The position numbers were made by a program, and so were the translations under genes. The notes below the pieces were generated by a model. That model was not told the origin of the DNA and ran no database searches. It saw only the letters and a list, made by a program, of their open reading frames with translations. A stretch of DNA of 64,000 nucleotides. It comes from Paenibacillus marchantiae. Its GTDB lineage: Bacteria; Bacillota; Bacilli; Paenibacillales; Paenibacillaceae. The stretch is taken from contig NZ_CP118270.1 of the NCBI RefSeq assembly GCF_028771845.1, forward strand, positions 1,364,001-1,428,000, given 5' to 3'. Of the stretch, positions 1 through 8,401 are shown piece after piece (the stretch's first letter is position 1; each line of letters starts with the position of its first letter).

Positions 1-438
1 ATCAATATTGCTTTTTATTTCCGGTGCTTTTGTTAATGCTAACGCAATATTGGTTAACGGTCCTGTTGGAAGAAGGGTAACTGGCTCTGTCGACTCTTTT
101 ACAAGTCTAATAATGGTATCAACGCCATGTTCTTCGCTCCAGCTGCGGGAAGGTTCAGGAAACTTAGGACCATCCAAGCCTGACTCCCCATGAATGCCAG
201 GAGCATTTTCACGTAATCGGACCAAAGGCTCACTGGCACCTTTTGAAACCACAACATCATTTAACGAAATCAAATCACAAATTTGTAAAGCATTTTGAGT
301 CGTTTTTTCAATTTCTGCATTTCCGGAAACTGTTGTAATCGCTAGAATCTCCAATTCCGGTTGTGCAGCAGCTAAAATAATCGCAATGGCGTCATCATGT
401 CCTGGATCACAATCCATAATCACTTTTCTTGTTGTCAT
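1..438 (-). CDS. Nucleoside hydrolase (IunH family), C-terminus cut by window edge
   Basis: Only the N-terminal ~146 residues are present; the gene runs off the left edge. The start is ATG at 438, preceded by GAGGTG at good spacing. Residues about 8-16 read CDPGHDDA, the conserved aspartate-rich Ca2+/ribose site of inosine-uridine-type nucleoside hydrolases, and further in there is a PTGPLTNIA segment typical of the family. The known family reaction is hydrolysis of a ribonucleoside to free base and ribose in the cytoplasm. It lies 23 bp downstream of a concentrative nucleoside transporter on the same strand, so the pair forms an import-then-cleave unit. The base preferred cannot be told from this fragment. 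Confidence 0.88.
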   Translation of the reverse strand, partial: MTTRKVIMDCDPGHDDAIAIILAAAQPELEILAITTVSGNAEIEKTTQNALQICDLISLNDVVVSKGASEPLVRLRENAPGIHGESGLDGPKFPEPSRSWSEEHGVDTIIRLVKESTEPVTLLPTGPLTNIALALTKAPEIKSNID

Positions 439-461
439 TATATTTCACCTCTACGTTTTAT

Positions 462-1643
462 TTACATGACAAGTCCCATCATTGTGCCTGAAATAACAGA
501 TGCTAATGTTGAACCTAACAGCAATTTAAGAGCAAACTTCGCAACATGGTCTCCTTGCTTGTCGCTGATCGATTTGATTGATCCGGAGATGATGCCTAGC
601 GTTCCGAAATTTGCGAAACTAACTAAATAAACAGATATAATAGCGACCGTTTTCGAGGAGAATTGGTTCGACATATCACCAAAGCTCAACATAGCAACAA
701 ATTCATTCGTAATCAGTTTGGTAGCCATAATTCCGCCTGCTTGTACAGCTTCTGTCCACGGAACTCCCATTAAGAAGGCGATTGGCGCAAAAATATAACC
801 AATTACCGTAACGAATGAAACGTGTAATGCGCTTTGGAAAATCACATTGACCAGCTCCATCAGGGAGATAAATCCGAGCAGCATGGCACCAACAATAATG
901 GCGATTTTAAAACCATCGATTACGCTTTCCCCAACCATTCGGAAGAATGGTAGCCGTTCTTTTTCCTCAATTTCAACTAAGTCCTCATCCTCATCCAGAT
1001 CATATGGATTAATTATATTGGCAACGATAAGAGCGCTGAAAATATTCAATACAACAGCCGTTACAACAAACTTGGGCTCCAGCATATTGGCGTATGCTCC
1101 AACCATCGCCATGCTTATTGCACTCATTGCAGATGTACAAATCGTATATAATCTTTCTTTGGACAGATGAGGGATTTGTTTGAGAATGGTTAAAAATACT
1201 TCCGGTTGTCCAAGTGCAGATGTAGATATGGCAAAATAACTTTCAAGTCTGCCCATTCCCGTTATTTTGCTTAGAAACAGACCTAAATATTTAATGAGGA
1301 AAGGCAATACTTTGATATAATTCAGAATTCCAATCAATACAGACATGAACACAAGAGGCATTAACACGCCAAGGAAAAACGGGACTTGACCTTCATTCGC
1401 CAAGCCGCCAAATACAAACTGTATTCCCGCATTGGCAATCCCCATCAGCTTTTCAAACAACAAGCCCACTTTTGTAATCGCAATGATCCCTATACTCGTG
1501 TTCATCATAGAGTAAACCAAAAGGATCTGTATGACCAACATGATCAGAACACGGTTGTATTTTATTTTTTTGCGATTGTTGCTTACTGCAAAACCAATAA
1601 TAAAAACAAGAAGAAGGCCAGTTAGTAAGAAAACAAAATTCAT
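462..1643 (-). CDS. Concentrative nucleoside transporter (CNT/NupC family)
   Basis: A 393-residue integral membrane protein with about nine to ten hydrophobic segments and the CNT-family core (a central GQPEVFLT stretch and a C-terminal ALIVANIINPYD to NEFVAML region). CNT proteins import nucleosides with H+ or Na+. The length matches Bacillus NupC-type transporters. I chose ATG at 1643 because GGAGGAGATATAC lies directly in front; an in-frame ATG at 1658 overlaps that ribosome binding site and is less likely. It is transcribed from the strong promoter at 1771-1798 and is followed closely by the nucleoside hydrolase. Substrate spectrum is not predictable from sequence alone. Confidence 0.9.
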   Translation of the reverse strand: MNFVFLLTGLLLVFIIGFAVSNNRKKIKYNRVLIMLVIQILLVYSMMNTSIGIIAITKVGLLFEKLMGIANAGIQFVFGGLANEGQVPFFLGVLMPLVFMSVLIGILNYIKVLPFLIKYLGLFLSKITGMGRLESYFAISTSALGQPEVFLTILKQIPHLSKERLYTICTSAMSAISMAMVGAYANMLEPKFVVTAVVLNIFSALIVANIINPYDLDEDEDLVEIEEKERLPFFRMVGESVIDGFKIAIIVGAMLLGFISLMELVNVIFQSALHVSFVTVIGYIFAPIAFLMGVPWTEAVQAGGIMATKLITNEFVAMLSFGDMSNQFSSKTVAIISVYLVSFANFGTLGIISGSIKSISDKQGDHVAKFALKLLLGSTLASVISGTMMGLVM

Positions 1644-1739
1644 GTATATCTCCTCCATGTTAATGCCAATGTCTCATGCAAGATTGACTTGTCTGTCCAC
1701 AAGATAATTAACAGCCAATGTACACCTCCTAATAGTTAT

Positions 1740-1770
1740 AAACAAATGTTTATATATAAAACATATGTTT
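1740..1770 (-). promoter_or_regulatory. Tandem 12-bp palindromic operators for the nucleoside operon
   Basis: Two near-identical palindromes, AAACAAATGTTT (1740-1751) and AAACATATGTTT (1759-1770), lie 19 bp apart start to start, about two helical turns. They begin immediately downstream of the -10 box of the minus-strand promoter, a position where a bound repressor would block transcription. The second is a perfect palindrome. The cognate regulator is unknown; the divergently transcribed winged-helix/kinase fusion is the obvious candidate. Confidence 0.6.
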
Positions 1771-1798
1771 AGTATACGCTCTCATTTTATTGTGTCAA
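1771..1798 (-). promoter_or_regulatory. SigmaA-type promoter for nucleoside transporter operon
   Basis: Read on the minus strand: TTGACA (1798-1793), a 16-bp spacer, then TATACT (1776-1771). This is close to consensus and lies about 130 bp upstream of the transporter start. Confidence 0.7.
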
Positions 1799-1880
1799 TA
1801 CACAAAATTAAATCATGATGCTAGAGATCCATAACAATCCATAACAAATGGCTAAATTTCGCATGGCACGACTGCATGAA

Positions 1881-1910
1881 TTCATTTGAAGGTAATTTTA
1901 GTTGTATAAT
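1881..1910 (+). promoter_or_regulatory. Possible promoter of the HTH/PfkB kinase gene
   Basis: A perfect TATAAT at 1905-1910 lies 60 bp upstream of the GTG start. The best -35 is a weak TTCATT at 1881-1886 with an 18-bp spacer. The rest of the 1644-1970 intergenic region is AT-rich and shows nothing further apart from the minus-strand promoter and operators. Confidence 0.4.
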
Positions 1911-1970
1911 GAATACGACAGACAAACACGCGGTTGTATTGAGGAATATAAGAAGAAATGAGGTTACTTC

Positions 1971-3065
1971 GTGGATAAAGAAAAACAAATTTTAGACTAT
2001 ATAAAAATGAATCCTTATATATCTCAACAAGAGTTATCCGCTAAGGTTGGTTTATCCCGTCCGACGGTTGCCAATTATATTGCCAGCTTGACCAGACGCG
2101 GTGAAATCAAGGGACGGGCTTATATTTTACGGGAAGACTCGTCGGTTGTTTGTATTGGAGGGGCCAACATAGACAAGAAAGCGCGATCCAATCAGATGAT
2201 CAGTTATTCTTCATCCAATCCGGTAAAAATCAATGAATCCTGCGGCGGCGCAGCACGCAACGTTGCTGAAAATTTAAGCCGGCTCAATTGTAATACTTCC
2301 ATTATGACTTGTGTTGGAGACGATAAAGAAGGCGACTGGATCCTAAATGAAATAAAGAGCCAAGGTGTTGATGTTAGTCAAGTTTGGGTGTTGCCAACTG
2401 AGCGGACTGGGATTTTCATCACTCTTCTGGATCCAACCGGTGAGAGCGTGGTCTCGATGGATGATATGCAAATATATGAAAAAATGACGACGTCCATGTT
2501 TGAGGAGAAGTGGTCCTACATCGTTTCCTCGCAAGCCGTTTTTATGGATACGAATATTCCTAAGGAATGTATCAGCTATATCATTAAACGTTGTGCCGAT
2601 GAACATATTCCTTTGTACATAGATCCTACATCTGCAGCCAAGGCGCAAAAACTTCCATTTCGTCTCGACGGAGTAGAACTGTTGCTCCCCAACCGAGTTG
2701 AAGCAGAGGTGCTTGCCGACATGAGAATTGACTCAATTGAGGATTGCCAGATCGCGTGTGAAAAAATTAGAGAACGTGGCGTTAAACAAGTAATGATTAC
2801 GCTTGGCGATCAGGGGGCGTATTATTCTTCCTCGGAGGAATCTGGACATTTACCTGCTATCCAGACGGATATTGTGGATACCACAGGGGTTGGTGACGCG
2901 TTTTCTTCTTGTGCCATATATGGAATCATGAACAATGAATCGCTTCATAACGCGTGCCAGCTGGGACTTGCCGGTGCTGTTCTTACCCTTCAAACGGAAG
3001 AATCGATTTGCACATCTTTAAAACCTGAAAAAATACATGAAGTCGTACAGGTATATTCACGATAA
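1971..3065 (+). CDS. Winged-helix / PfkB-family sugar or nucleoside kinase fusion
   Basis: 364 residues, GTG start with AGG about 8 bp upstream. Residues ~1-52 form a winged helix-turn-helix (QQELSAKVGLSRPTVANYI). From ~58 onward is a ribokinase-like PfkB domain, with the N-terminal substrate motif (NPVKINESCGGAARNVAENL), a GDDKEGDWI segment and the C-terminal ATP/anion-hole motif DTTGVGDAF carrying the catalytic Asp. This architecture is common for pseudouridine-kinase-like proteins next to nucleoside hydrolases. The kinase would phosphorylate a ribose or nucleoside released by the divergent hydrolase, and the HTH may make it self-regulating. The exact substrate is inferred from context only. 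Confidence 0.85.
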   Translation: MDKEKQILDYIKMNPYISQQELSAKVGLSRPTVANYIASLTRRGEIKGRAYILREDSSVVCIGGANIDKKARSNQMISYSSSNPVKINESCGGAARNVAENLSRLNCNTSIMTCVGDDKEGDWILNEIKSQGVDVSQVWVLPTERTGIFITLLDPTGESVVSMDDMQIYEKMTTSMFEEKWSYIVSSQAVFMDTNIPKECISYIIKRCADEHIPLYIDPTSAAKAQKLPFRLDGVELLLPNRVEAEVLADMRIDSIEDCQIACEKIRERGVKQVMITLGDQGAYYSSSEESGHLPAIQTDIVDTTGVGDAFSSCAIYGIMNNESLHNACQLGLAGAVLTLQTEESICTSLKPEKIHEVVQVYSR

Positions 3066-3173
3066 CATTTACTTGGTCGCTACATTAAATGCGCGATGTC
3101 TATGGCGAGTCAAATAGGACCATGCTTTTAACCATAACTATGTAGGCGATCCCCATGCCTCCACCAAACTTTG

Positions 3174-3203
3174 AAAAAAGCGACCGTATTAGGTCGCTTT
3201 TTT
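3174..3203. terminator. Bidirectional intrinsic terminator
   Basis: Stem GCGACC/GGTCGC with loop GTATTA, flanked by A6 on the left and T6 on the right, so it could end transcripts from both sides. It follows the kinase gene. The rest of 3066-3391 (326 bp) contains no convincing gene; a minus-strand 70-codon frame there runs straight through this hairpin and lacks a good ribosome binding site. Confidence 0.7.
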
Positions 3204-3391
3204 GCTTTTCCGTAATCTGTCGGGGATGGTGAAATCGTGTGGTTGAGGCAACATCAAATAAACTGGCATCTATAAGGTCAAAAAAGGGCGCATCCAAAGT
3301 GACCTCTTGCACAGGTATGAGGTGAACGAGTGCGGCAGTGCAATCTACGCAACGATTACATCGTCAATAACAGTGAATCTTTTAATTCATA

Positions 3392-4114
3392 TTAATTATT
3401 GAACAACGGCTCAGTTCGAAGCAAATAGTTACCCCTTACCTCTGCAGCCCAATAAGCAAAGACCTCTCTCCATTGAACACTGTTAAAGAAATCGTCTACC
3501 GATTGATTGTCGGAATCCCAGTCAACAAATATGTTGAGAGGTGTAATTCCTCCGGCCCAAATTCCATTACTGACGTCCGTTCCTTTCTCCCTCACTAATA
3601 AGATTGGAATGCCAAATTGAAAGGCCATGGCAGGCTCAATTTGAGAAAAGGTCGATCCTTCCCAGAACGGAGTGGTCGTTGGTGGCTCCCCTACATTGGA
3701 TTCAAGAATTTGAACAAAAAATCTGCGGAAGTTGATCGCGAGCAGACCATAGCTTGAAAAAACCAGGCGTCGTATATTCGTTAGAATGTTTTCCGGGTAT
3801 TGTTCACTAACGGGCAATGTGCGGGGAAAGAGCAATGCATCTTCAATTTCCCTAATCAGACGGTTCAAAAATTGCTCTTGCGGGCCATTTACCGTGTTGG
3901 TTGTACTCAAAAATATAGGAATACGAAAAGCACGGTCTACACATGCATCGATAGCGGATGTTGTGTCCTTTTCATTATGAATGGCCTTATTTGGATTTGA
4001 GGAAGAGGTTCTTAAATTACCGCGTACGGGTGGAAGTTCTGTTACCATGCTTACGGGAGAAAGCTTTTTCATGGGAAATTGCTGAGTCTTAGCCTTATTT
4101 TTTGTATTACTCAA
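3392..4114 (-). CDS. Orphan protein with TIR/nucleoside-deoxyribosyltransferase-like layout
   Basis: 240 residues with a TTG start at 4114; GGAG lies 9 bp upstream. I do not recognise a named family. The first ~60 residues are polar and probably disordered. From ~65 the order is: strand IPIFLST, helix FLNRLIREIEDAL, strand LLFPRTLP, helix, strand YGLLAINF, then SQIEPAMAFQFGIPILLVRE with Glu160 at the head of a helix followed by a hydrophobic strand. That alternation and the E-x-AMA-x-x-x-GIPIL motif resemble nucleoside 2-deoxyribosyltransferases and TIR NADases. This is pattern resemblance, not proof. It stands alone with no operon partner. Confidence 0.6.
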   Translation of the reverse strand: MSNTKNKAKTQQFPMKKLSPVSMVTELPPVRGNLRTSSSNPNKAIHNEKDTTSAIDACVDRAFRIPIFLSTTNTVNGPQEQFLNRLIREIEDALLFPRTLPVSEQYPENILTNIRRLVFSSYGLLAINFRRFFVQILESNVGEPPTTTPFWEGSTFSQIEPAMAFQFGIPILLVREKGTDVSNGIWAGGITPLNIFVDWDSDNQSVDDFFNSVQWREVFAYWAAEVRGNYLLRTEPLFNN

Positions 4115-4315
4115 TGTTCACATCTCCAATGCAAGGATCTGGTTTATATTTAGCCCAGTCTATGCACATTAGCCCATTTGTGTGACGTGATACTCATGAG
4201 CGGGGGCAAGTACCCTTTACCCATCAACCGATTACTGTATTATTTTGAAATTTTACTTCGTACTAGAATGTAATTTATAATAATAAGTTAATATAAACCG
4301 CGTCAGGAGGATACA

Positions 4316-5569
4316 ATGGACTTTATCAAAAATCAACTAGACGGAACTGGCATGAGTGAACAAACCATTGGATATCTTTCGAATTTGATCATGGTGGTAT
4401 TTATAGCTGTGGTCTCCATACTGGCCAATTTTATAGCCAAAAAAATCGTACTGAAGATTATTATCCAAATCATCAACAACAATCGGTACACGTGGGATAA
4501 AATCATTGTGGAGAAAAAAGTGTTCCACAACCTCTCGCATCTGGTACCGGCGATTATCATTTATTATTCTGCGTATGTCTTCCCGTCCTATCAAGCTTTG
4601 ATTGAAAAAGCAGCTTTAACTTATATGATCGTCATAACCATCACGGTATTAAATGCGCTGCTTAATGCCTTTGATACCATATATCGTTCCTATGAAATCT
4701 CTAAGATTAGACCCATTAAGGGATACATTCAGGTAGCCAAGATCATTCTTTTCATCATTGGAGGCATTATCGTCATCTCGAGCCTCATTGGTCAGAATCC
4801 GTTGATTATTCTCAGTGGACTCGGCGCTTTATCTGCCGTTCTGATGCTTGTCTTCAAGGACTCCATATTGGGACTGGTGGCAGGCGTGCAATTATCATCG
4901 AATGACATGGTGCGTGTCGGTGACTGGATTGAAATGCCCAAATATAATGCAGACGGCGACGTCATCGATATTACATTAAACACGGTGAAGGTTATGAATT
5001 TCGATAAAACGATCACGATGATTCCGAGCTACGCGCTCATCTCGGATTCTTTCAAAAATTGGAGAGGCATGCAGGTATCCGGTGGTAGAAGGATTAAGCG
5101 AAGCGTCTATATCGATACAAGCAGCATAAGCTTCTGCACCAAGGAAATGATTGGGGAATTTCAGAAGATCCACTATCTTACGGATTATATCGCGACAAAA
5201 TTAAATGAAATTAACGAATACAACATGGAACACCACATTAATACGGACAGCATTGTGAACGGTAGACAGCTTACGAATGTGGGTGTATTCAGGGAGTATA
5301 TCCATCAATATCTAAGGAATCATCCGAAAATTCATAAGGATATGACGTTGATCGTGAGACAGTTGGCGCCTGGAGATAACGGACTACCTCTTGAAATCTA
5401 TGCATTCAGCAATGATATCACCTGGGGTGTGTATGAATCGGTTCAAGCGGATATTTTTGACCACATCTTCGCGGTTGCGCCGACATTTGGCCTTCGTGCC
5501 TTCCAAAATCCAACAGGACATGATATCGTGCAACTAAAAGAAAGCCCCCAATATTCGAGAGGATATTGA
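4316..5569 (+). CDS. Mechanosensitive ion channel, MscS family (YbdG-like)
   Basis: 417 residues, ATG start with CAGGAGG 6 bp upstream. Residues ~15-180 contain about five membrane spans; the last (LSGLGALSAVLMLVFKDSILGLVAGVQL, split around residue 170) is the MscS pore helix region. It is followed by the beta domain (GDWIEMPKYNADGDV and MIPSYALISDSFKNW). The long C-terminal cytoplasmic part resembles the YbdG/MscM subgroup. Such channels release solutes on hypo-osmotic shock. It is monocistronic, closed by the terminator at 5612-5634. Confidence 0.9.
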   Translation: MDFIKNQLDGTGMSEQTIGYLSNLIMVVFIAVVSILANFIAKKIVLKIIIQIINNNRYTWDKIIVEKKVFHNLSHLVPAIIIYYSAYVFPSYQALIEKAALTYMIVITITVLNALLNAFDTIYRSYEISKIRPIKGYIQVAKIILFIIGGIIVISSLIGQNPLIILSGLGALSAVLMLVFKDSILGLVAGVQLSSNDMVRVGDWIEMPKYNADGDVIDITLNTVKVMNFDKTITMIPSYALISDSFKNWRGMQVSGGRRIKRSVYIDTSSISFCTKEMIGEFQKIHYLTDYIATKLNEINEYNMEHHINTDSIVNGRQLTNVGVFREYIHQYLRNHPKIHKDMTLIVRQLAPGDNGLPLEIYAFSNDITWGVYESVQADIFDHIFAVAPTFGLRAFQNPTGHDIVQLKESPQYSRGY

Positions 5570-5611
5570 GATCTGTTATTTACCTGATCCAAAATGAATA
5601 TGAACAGAGAG

Positions 5612-5634
5612 AGCACCGTAAAGGTGCTTTTTTT
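5612..5634 (+). terminator. Intrinsic terminator after mechanosensitive channel gene
   Basis: Short hairpin GCACC/GGTGC with loop GTAAA, followed by seven T residues. Confidence 0.8.
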
Positions 5635-5795
5635 GTTCAAAAAGTGACATATACACTATTTACAAAATTGGAAATAATTAATAATATATTCATATGGGCA
5701 TGATTTCCAGATTTTATTTTACACGTATCGTATCTTGAAGCTAGAAATAAAATGTCCCGCTTTGAAGATTGGAAAATTTAATGGAGGTGAATTTC

Positions 5796-7046
5796 GTGGC
5801 ACGTGTATTAGTTGTAATGATGCCTGCAGAAGGGCATATCAATCCGACGCTCGGAATAATCAAGGAACTGATAGAGAACGGAGATGAAGTCGTCTACTGT
5901 TGTACGGAAAAATATCGGACGAAGATTGAAGCGTTAGGCGCACAATTTAAAGCGTACTCCTTCAACGAGGCAAGCCTGCTCAACAACCCAGATATGAAGC
6001 CATTTGAAATCAAGCACCCTTACCAATTTTTATATATGGTTTTGAAAAAAATTATTCAGCGGTTTATTCCGGATGTTCTGAATCTGATCGAAAATGAAAC
6101 CTACGATTATTTAATTTTTGACTCCATAATAGGCTGGGGAGGACAAATTTTAGGTGAAAAGCTGGGTATACCAGCGGTATGCTCAACCACAACTTTTGTT
6201 TTTGTGGAGCCTCTCGGATCAGGTAATCAAAATCAACTGAAGGATGACGATGAGGAGGTTAAGGAGCTATATAACAGCATCATCGAGATGTCCCAGCAAC
6301 TAGCTTCTCAGTTCAATGTGGCTGTTCCTTCTCTAGCGGATCTTTCAGGGCACCCAGGACAACTGAAGATTGTTTATACAAGCCGTTATTTTCAACCCAT
6401 GGGGGACAAGCTGGACGACAGCTTTGTGTTCACTGGCCCATCTATTACCCCCCGCAAGGATGCACCATCCTTTGCAAAGGAATCTCTGCATGCCGTTTAT
6501 AAACAGGCGGTTTATATTTCGATGGGAACCATTTTAAATAAGGATCTTGATTTTTATAAGCTGTGCTTTACGGCTTTTCGTGATTTGCCTGTGCAGTTTA
6601 TATTGTCTTCAGGGAAGGATACTGATTTGGAGCCCATTGCTGATCTTATGCCTGACAACTTCATCATCAGACCCTATCTCCCACAATTGGAAGTGCTGCA
6701 GGGTGTAGATGCTTTTCTGACACATGCGGGCATGAACAGTGCAAGTGAAGCTTTGTATTATAATGTACCGTTGGTCATGCTCCCGTTAACCTCGGATCAG
6801 CCACGTGTAGCAGGCCGGGTGCAGGAGCTCGGAGCAGGTGTCATCGTGGATAAAAATAACCTTACACCCGACGTACTGAGAACCGCGGTGTTAGAAGTGC
6901 TCGGTAATGCCTCCTACAAGGAACATGCTGAGGTTATTGGGAAAACGTTACGCGATGCTGGTGGGTACAAGCAGGCTGCTATCGCCATTCAGAACTTTAT
7001 GGGCAAGCGGTCGTTATCGGCCACGCCCATCTCTTCGCTTGAATAA
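5796..7046 (+). CDS. Macrolide-type UDP-glycosyltransferase (GT1, MGT family)
   Basis: 416 residues. I start at GTG 5796 because GGAGGTGA lies 5 bp upstream; the frame is open further up to a TTG at 5769 but that has no ribosome binding site. The N-terminus MPAEGHINPTLG carries the conserved His of GT1 enzymes. The C-terminal sugar-nucleotide signature is present (HAGMNSASEALYYNVPLVML, then SDQP). Family members transfer glucose or similar sugars from UDP-sugars to small hydrophobic acceptors in the cytoplasm (compare Bacillus YjiC/YojK). It is a single gene with its own terminator; the acceptor is unknown. Confidence 0.88.
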   Translation: MARVLVVMMPAEGHINPTLGIIKELIENGDEVVYCCTEKYRTKIEALGAQFKAYSFNEASLLNNPDMKPFEIKHPYQFLYMVLKKIIQRFIPDVLNLIENETYDYLIFDSIIGWGGQILGEKLGIPAVCSTTTFVFVEPLGSGNQNQLKDDDEEVKELYNSIIEMSQQLASQFNVAVPSLADLSGHPGQLKIVYTSRYFQPMGDKLDDSFVFTGPSITPRKDAPSFAKESLHAVYKQAVYISMGTILNKDLDFYKLCFTAFRDLPVQFILSSGKDTDLEPIADLMPDNFIIRPYLPQLEVLQGVDAFLTHAGMNSASEALYYNVPLVMLPLTSDQPRVAGRVQELGAGVIVDKNNLTPDVLRTAVLEVLGNASYKEHAEVIGKTLRDAGGYKQAAIAIQNFMGKRSLSATPISSLE

Positions 7047-7082
7047 AGAGGCGACTTGCCTCTATTAAAATTAGACGAGAAA

Positions 7083-7110
7083 GCCACCACCCCGTTAACG
7101 GGGTGGTGGC
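7083..7110 (+). terminator. Perfect 28-bp palindrome, terminator of the glycosyltransferase
   Basis: A perfectly symmetrical GC-rich 28-bp palindrome (arm GCCACCACCCCGTT) followed by a T-rich run TTATATTT. The T-run is interrupted, but the stem is very strong. Confidence 0.65.
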
Positions 7111-7213
7111 TTATATTTGATTCATCCGCGTATGGAGGGGTAGAATAAACGGAGAGGGCATATCACCTTTTCCATATCGTTTTAGTATATCTTTCGCAAA
7201 GGAGAGTTTACAG

Positions 7214-8068
7214 ATGAATCATACAATTCCGGAATATACGTTGAATGATGGCTTAAAAGTACCTGCCATTGGCTTTGGTACCTATAGCTTAAAAGGAGAA
7301 AAAGGTGTTAAATCCATAGCGTCCGCGATGGATGCAGGTTACCGACTAATTGATACAGCGTATAACTATGAGAACGAGGCGACTGTTGGGAAGGCCATTA
7401 AACAGAGCTCCGTTTCCAGAGAAGACCTGCTCATTTCATCTAAACTGCCAGGGCGTTACCATGCCTTTGAAAAGGCGATTGTAGCCATCCAAGAATCTCT
7501 ATACAGAGCCGATCTTGATTATTATGATCTATATCTGATTCACTGGCCGAATCCCAAGCAGGATATGTATGTGGAAGCGTGGCAGGCACTCATTGAGGCG
7601 AAAAAACGCGGATATATCCGTTCCATCGGAGTTAGCAATTTCCTTCCGGAACACAATGAACGCCTGATTAAGGAGACGGGAATAGCGCCAAGTCTGAATC
7701 AGATTGAGCTGCATCCATTCTTTGACCAAGCGGATCAGCGGGAGAAAGATTTCCAGCATGGCATTATTAACGAATCGTGGAGTCCGATTGGTCGTGGTAA
7801 TGATGCTGTACAAGATATCGTAAAAGATGAGCAGATCCTTCGTATTGCCGAAGCTCATGGCAAAACGGGTACGCAGGTTATTTTGCGCTGGCATACCCAA
7901 CTTGGTTCAATTCCTATCCCTAAAGCAGGCTCGCTTCAACACCAGCAAGAGAATATCAATATTTTCGATTTCGAGCTGAGCGAGAAGGAGATGGAAGTCA
8001 TTTCTTCTTATAATCGTAAAGATGGACGGTTGTGGAATCAGGACCCGAGTGAATACGAAGAATTTTAA
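7214..8068 (+). CDS. Aldo/keto reductase
   Basis: 284 residues, ATG start with AAAGGAG upstream. A single TIM-barrel AKR domain with the catalytic tetrad visible: Asp47 and Tyr52 (DTAYNYENE), Lys77 (SSKL) and His110 (LIHWPNP). The C-terminal NADPH site IPIPKAGSLQHQQENI is also recognisable. It resembles AKR5-type enzymes such as Bacillus YtbE/YvgN that reduce methylglyoxal and other aldehydes. It is monocistronic and followed by a strong terminator. The physiological substrate cannot be assigned. Confidence 0.92.
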   Translation: MNHTIPEYTLNDGLKVPAIGFGTYSLKGEKGVKSIASAMDAGYRLIDTAYNYENEATVGKAIKQSSVSREDLLISSKLPGRYHAFEKAIVAIQESLYRADLDYYDLYLIHWPNPKQDMYVEAWQALIEAKKRGYIRSIGVSNFLPEHNERLIKETGIAPSLNQIELHPFFDQADQREKDFQHGIINESWSPIGRGNDAVQDIVKDEQILRIAEAHGKTGTQVILRWHTQLGSIPIPKAGSLQHQQENINIFDFELSEKEMEVISSYNRKDGRLWNQDPSEYEEF

Positions 8069-8127
8069 ATGCTTATTATAAAAAGTTCGGTTCACCTTAC
8101 GGTGAGTTGAATGGTTATAAAATAAAT

Positions 8128-8168
8128 AAGCCTCCTAACCTACAGAGATGTAGATTAGGAGGCTTTTT
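8128..8168 (+). terminator. Intrinsic terminator after aldo/keto reductase
   Basis: Long stem (arm AAGCCTCCTAA, mirrored as TTAGGAGGCTT) enclosing a second CTACA/TGTAG stem, with a terminal T5. A small TTCACC/GGTGAG hairpin lies just upstream (8091-8107). The remaining bases of 8069-8401 up to the next gene hold no gene or motif that I can support. Confidence 0.85.
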
Positions 8169-8401
8169 GATGTATGTTTTTACAAACGTTCATCACTTAT
8201 TTACTCACCGTTCAATCTGGATATATGATCTTGATCTCTTGCATTCATGTGCAAATCCTGCGCCGCGCATGGAAATATCAAATTTTGGATATGTCGGCAA
8301 GAATGGAGGATAGCCAATATAGCGGACAAACGGTAACTTTATGGAGAGAGATGACAGGGCTGCTTATCCGCGATACAAATTCAATGGGGGGACGTGAAGT
8401 G

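Noticed and set aside
3100..3312. 70-codon minus-strand frame after the PfkB kinase
   Set aside because: It reads through a clear hairpin terminator, lacks a good ribosome binding site and matches no family I know. Its first part could be a degraded transposase fragment, but I cannot support that.
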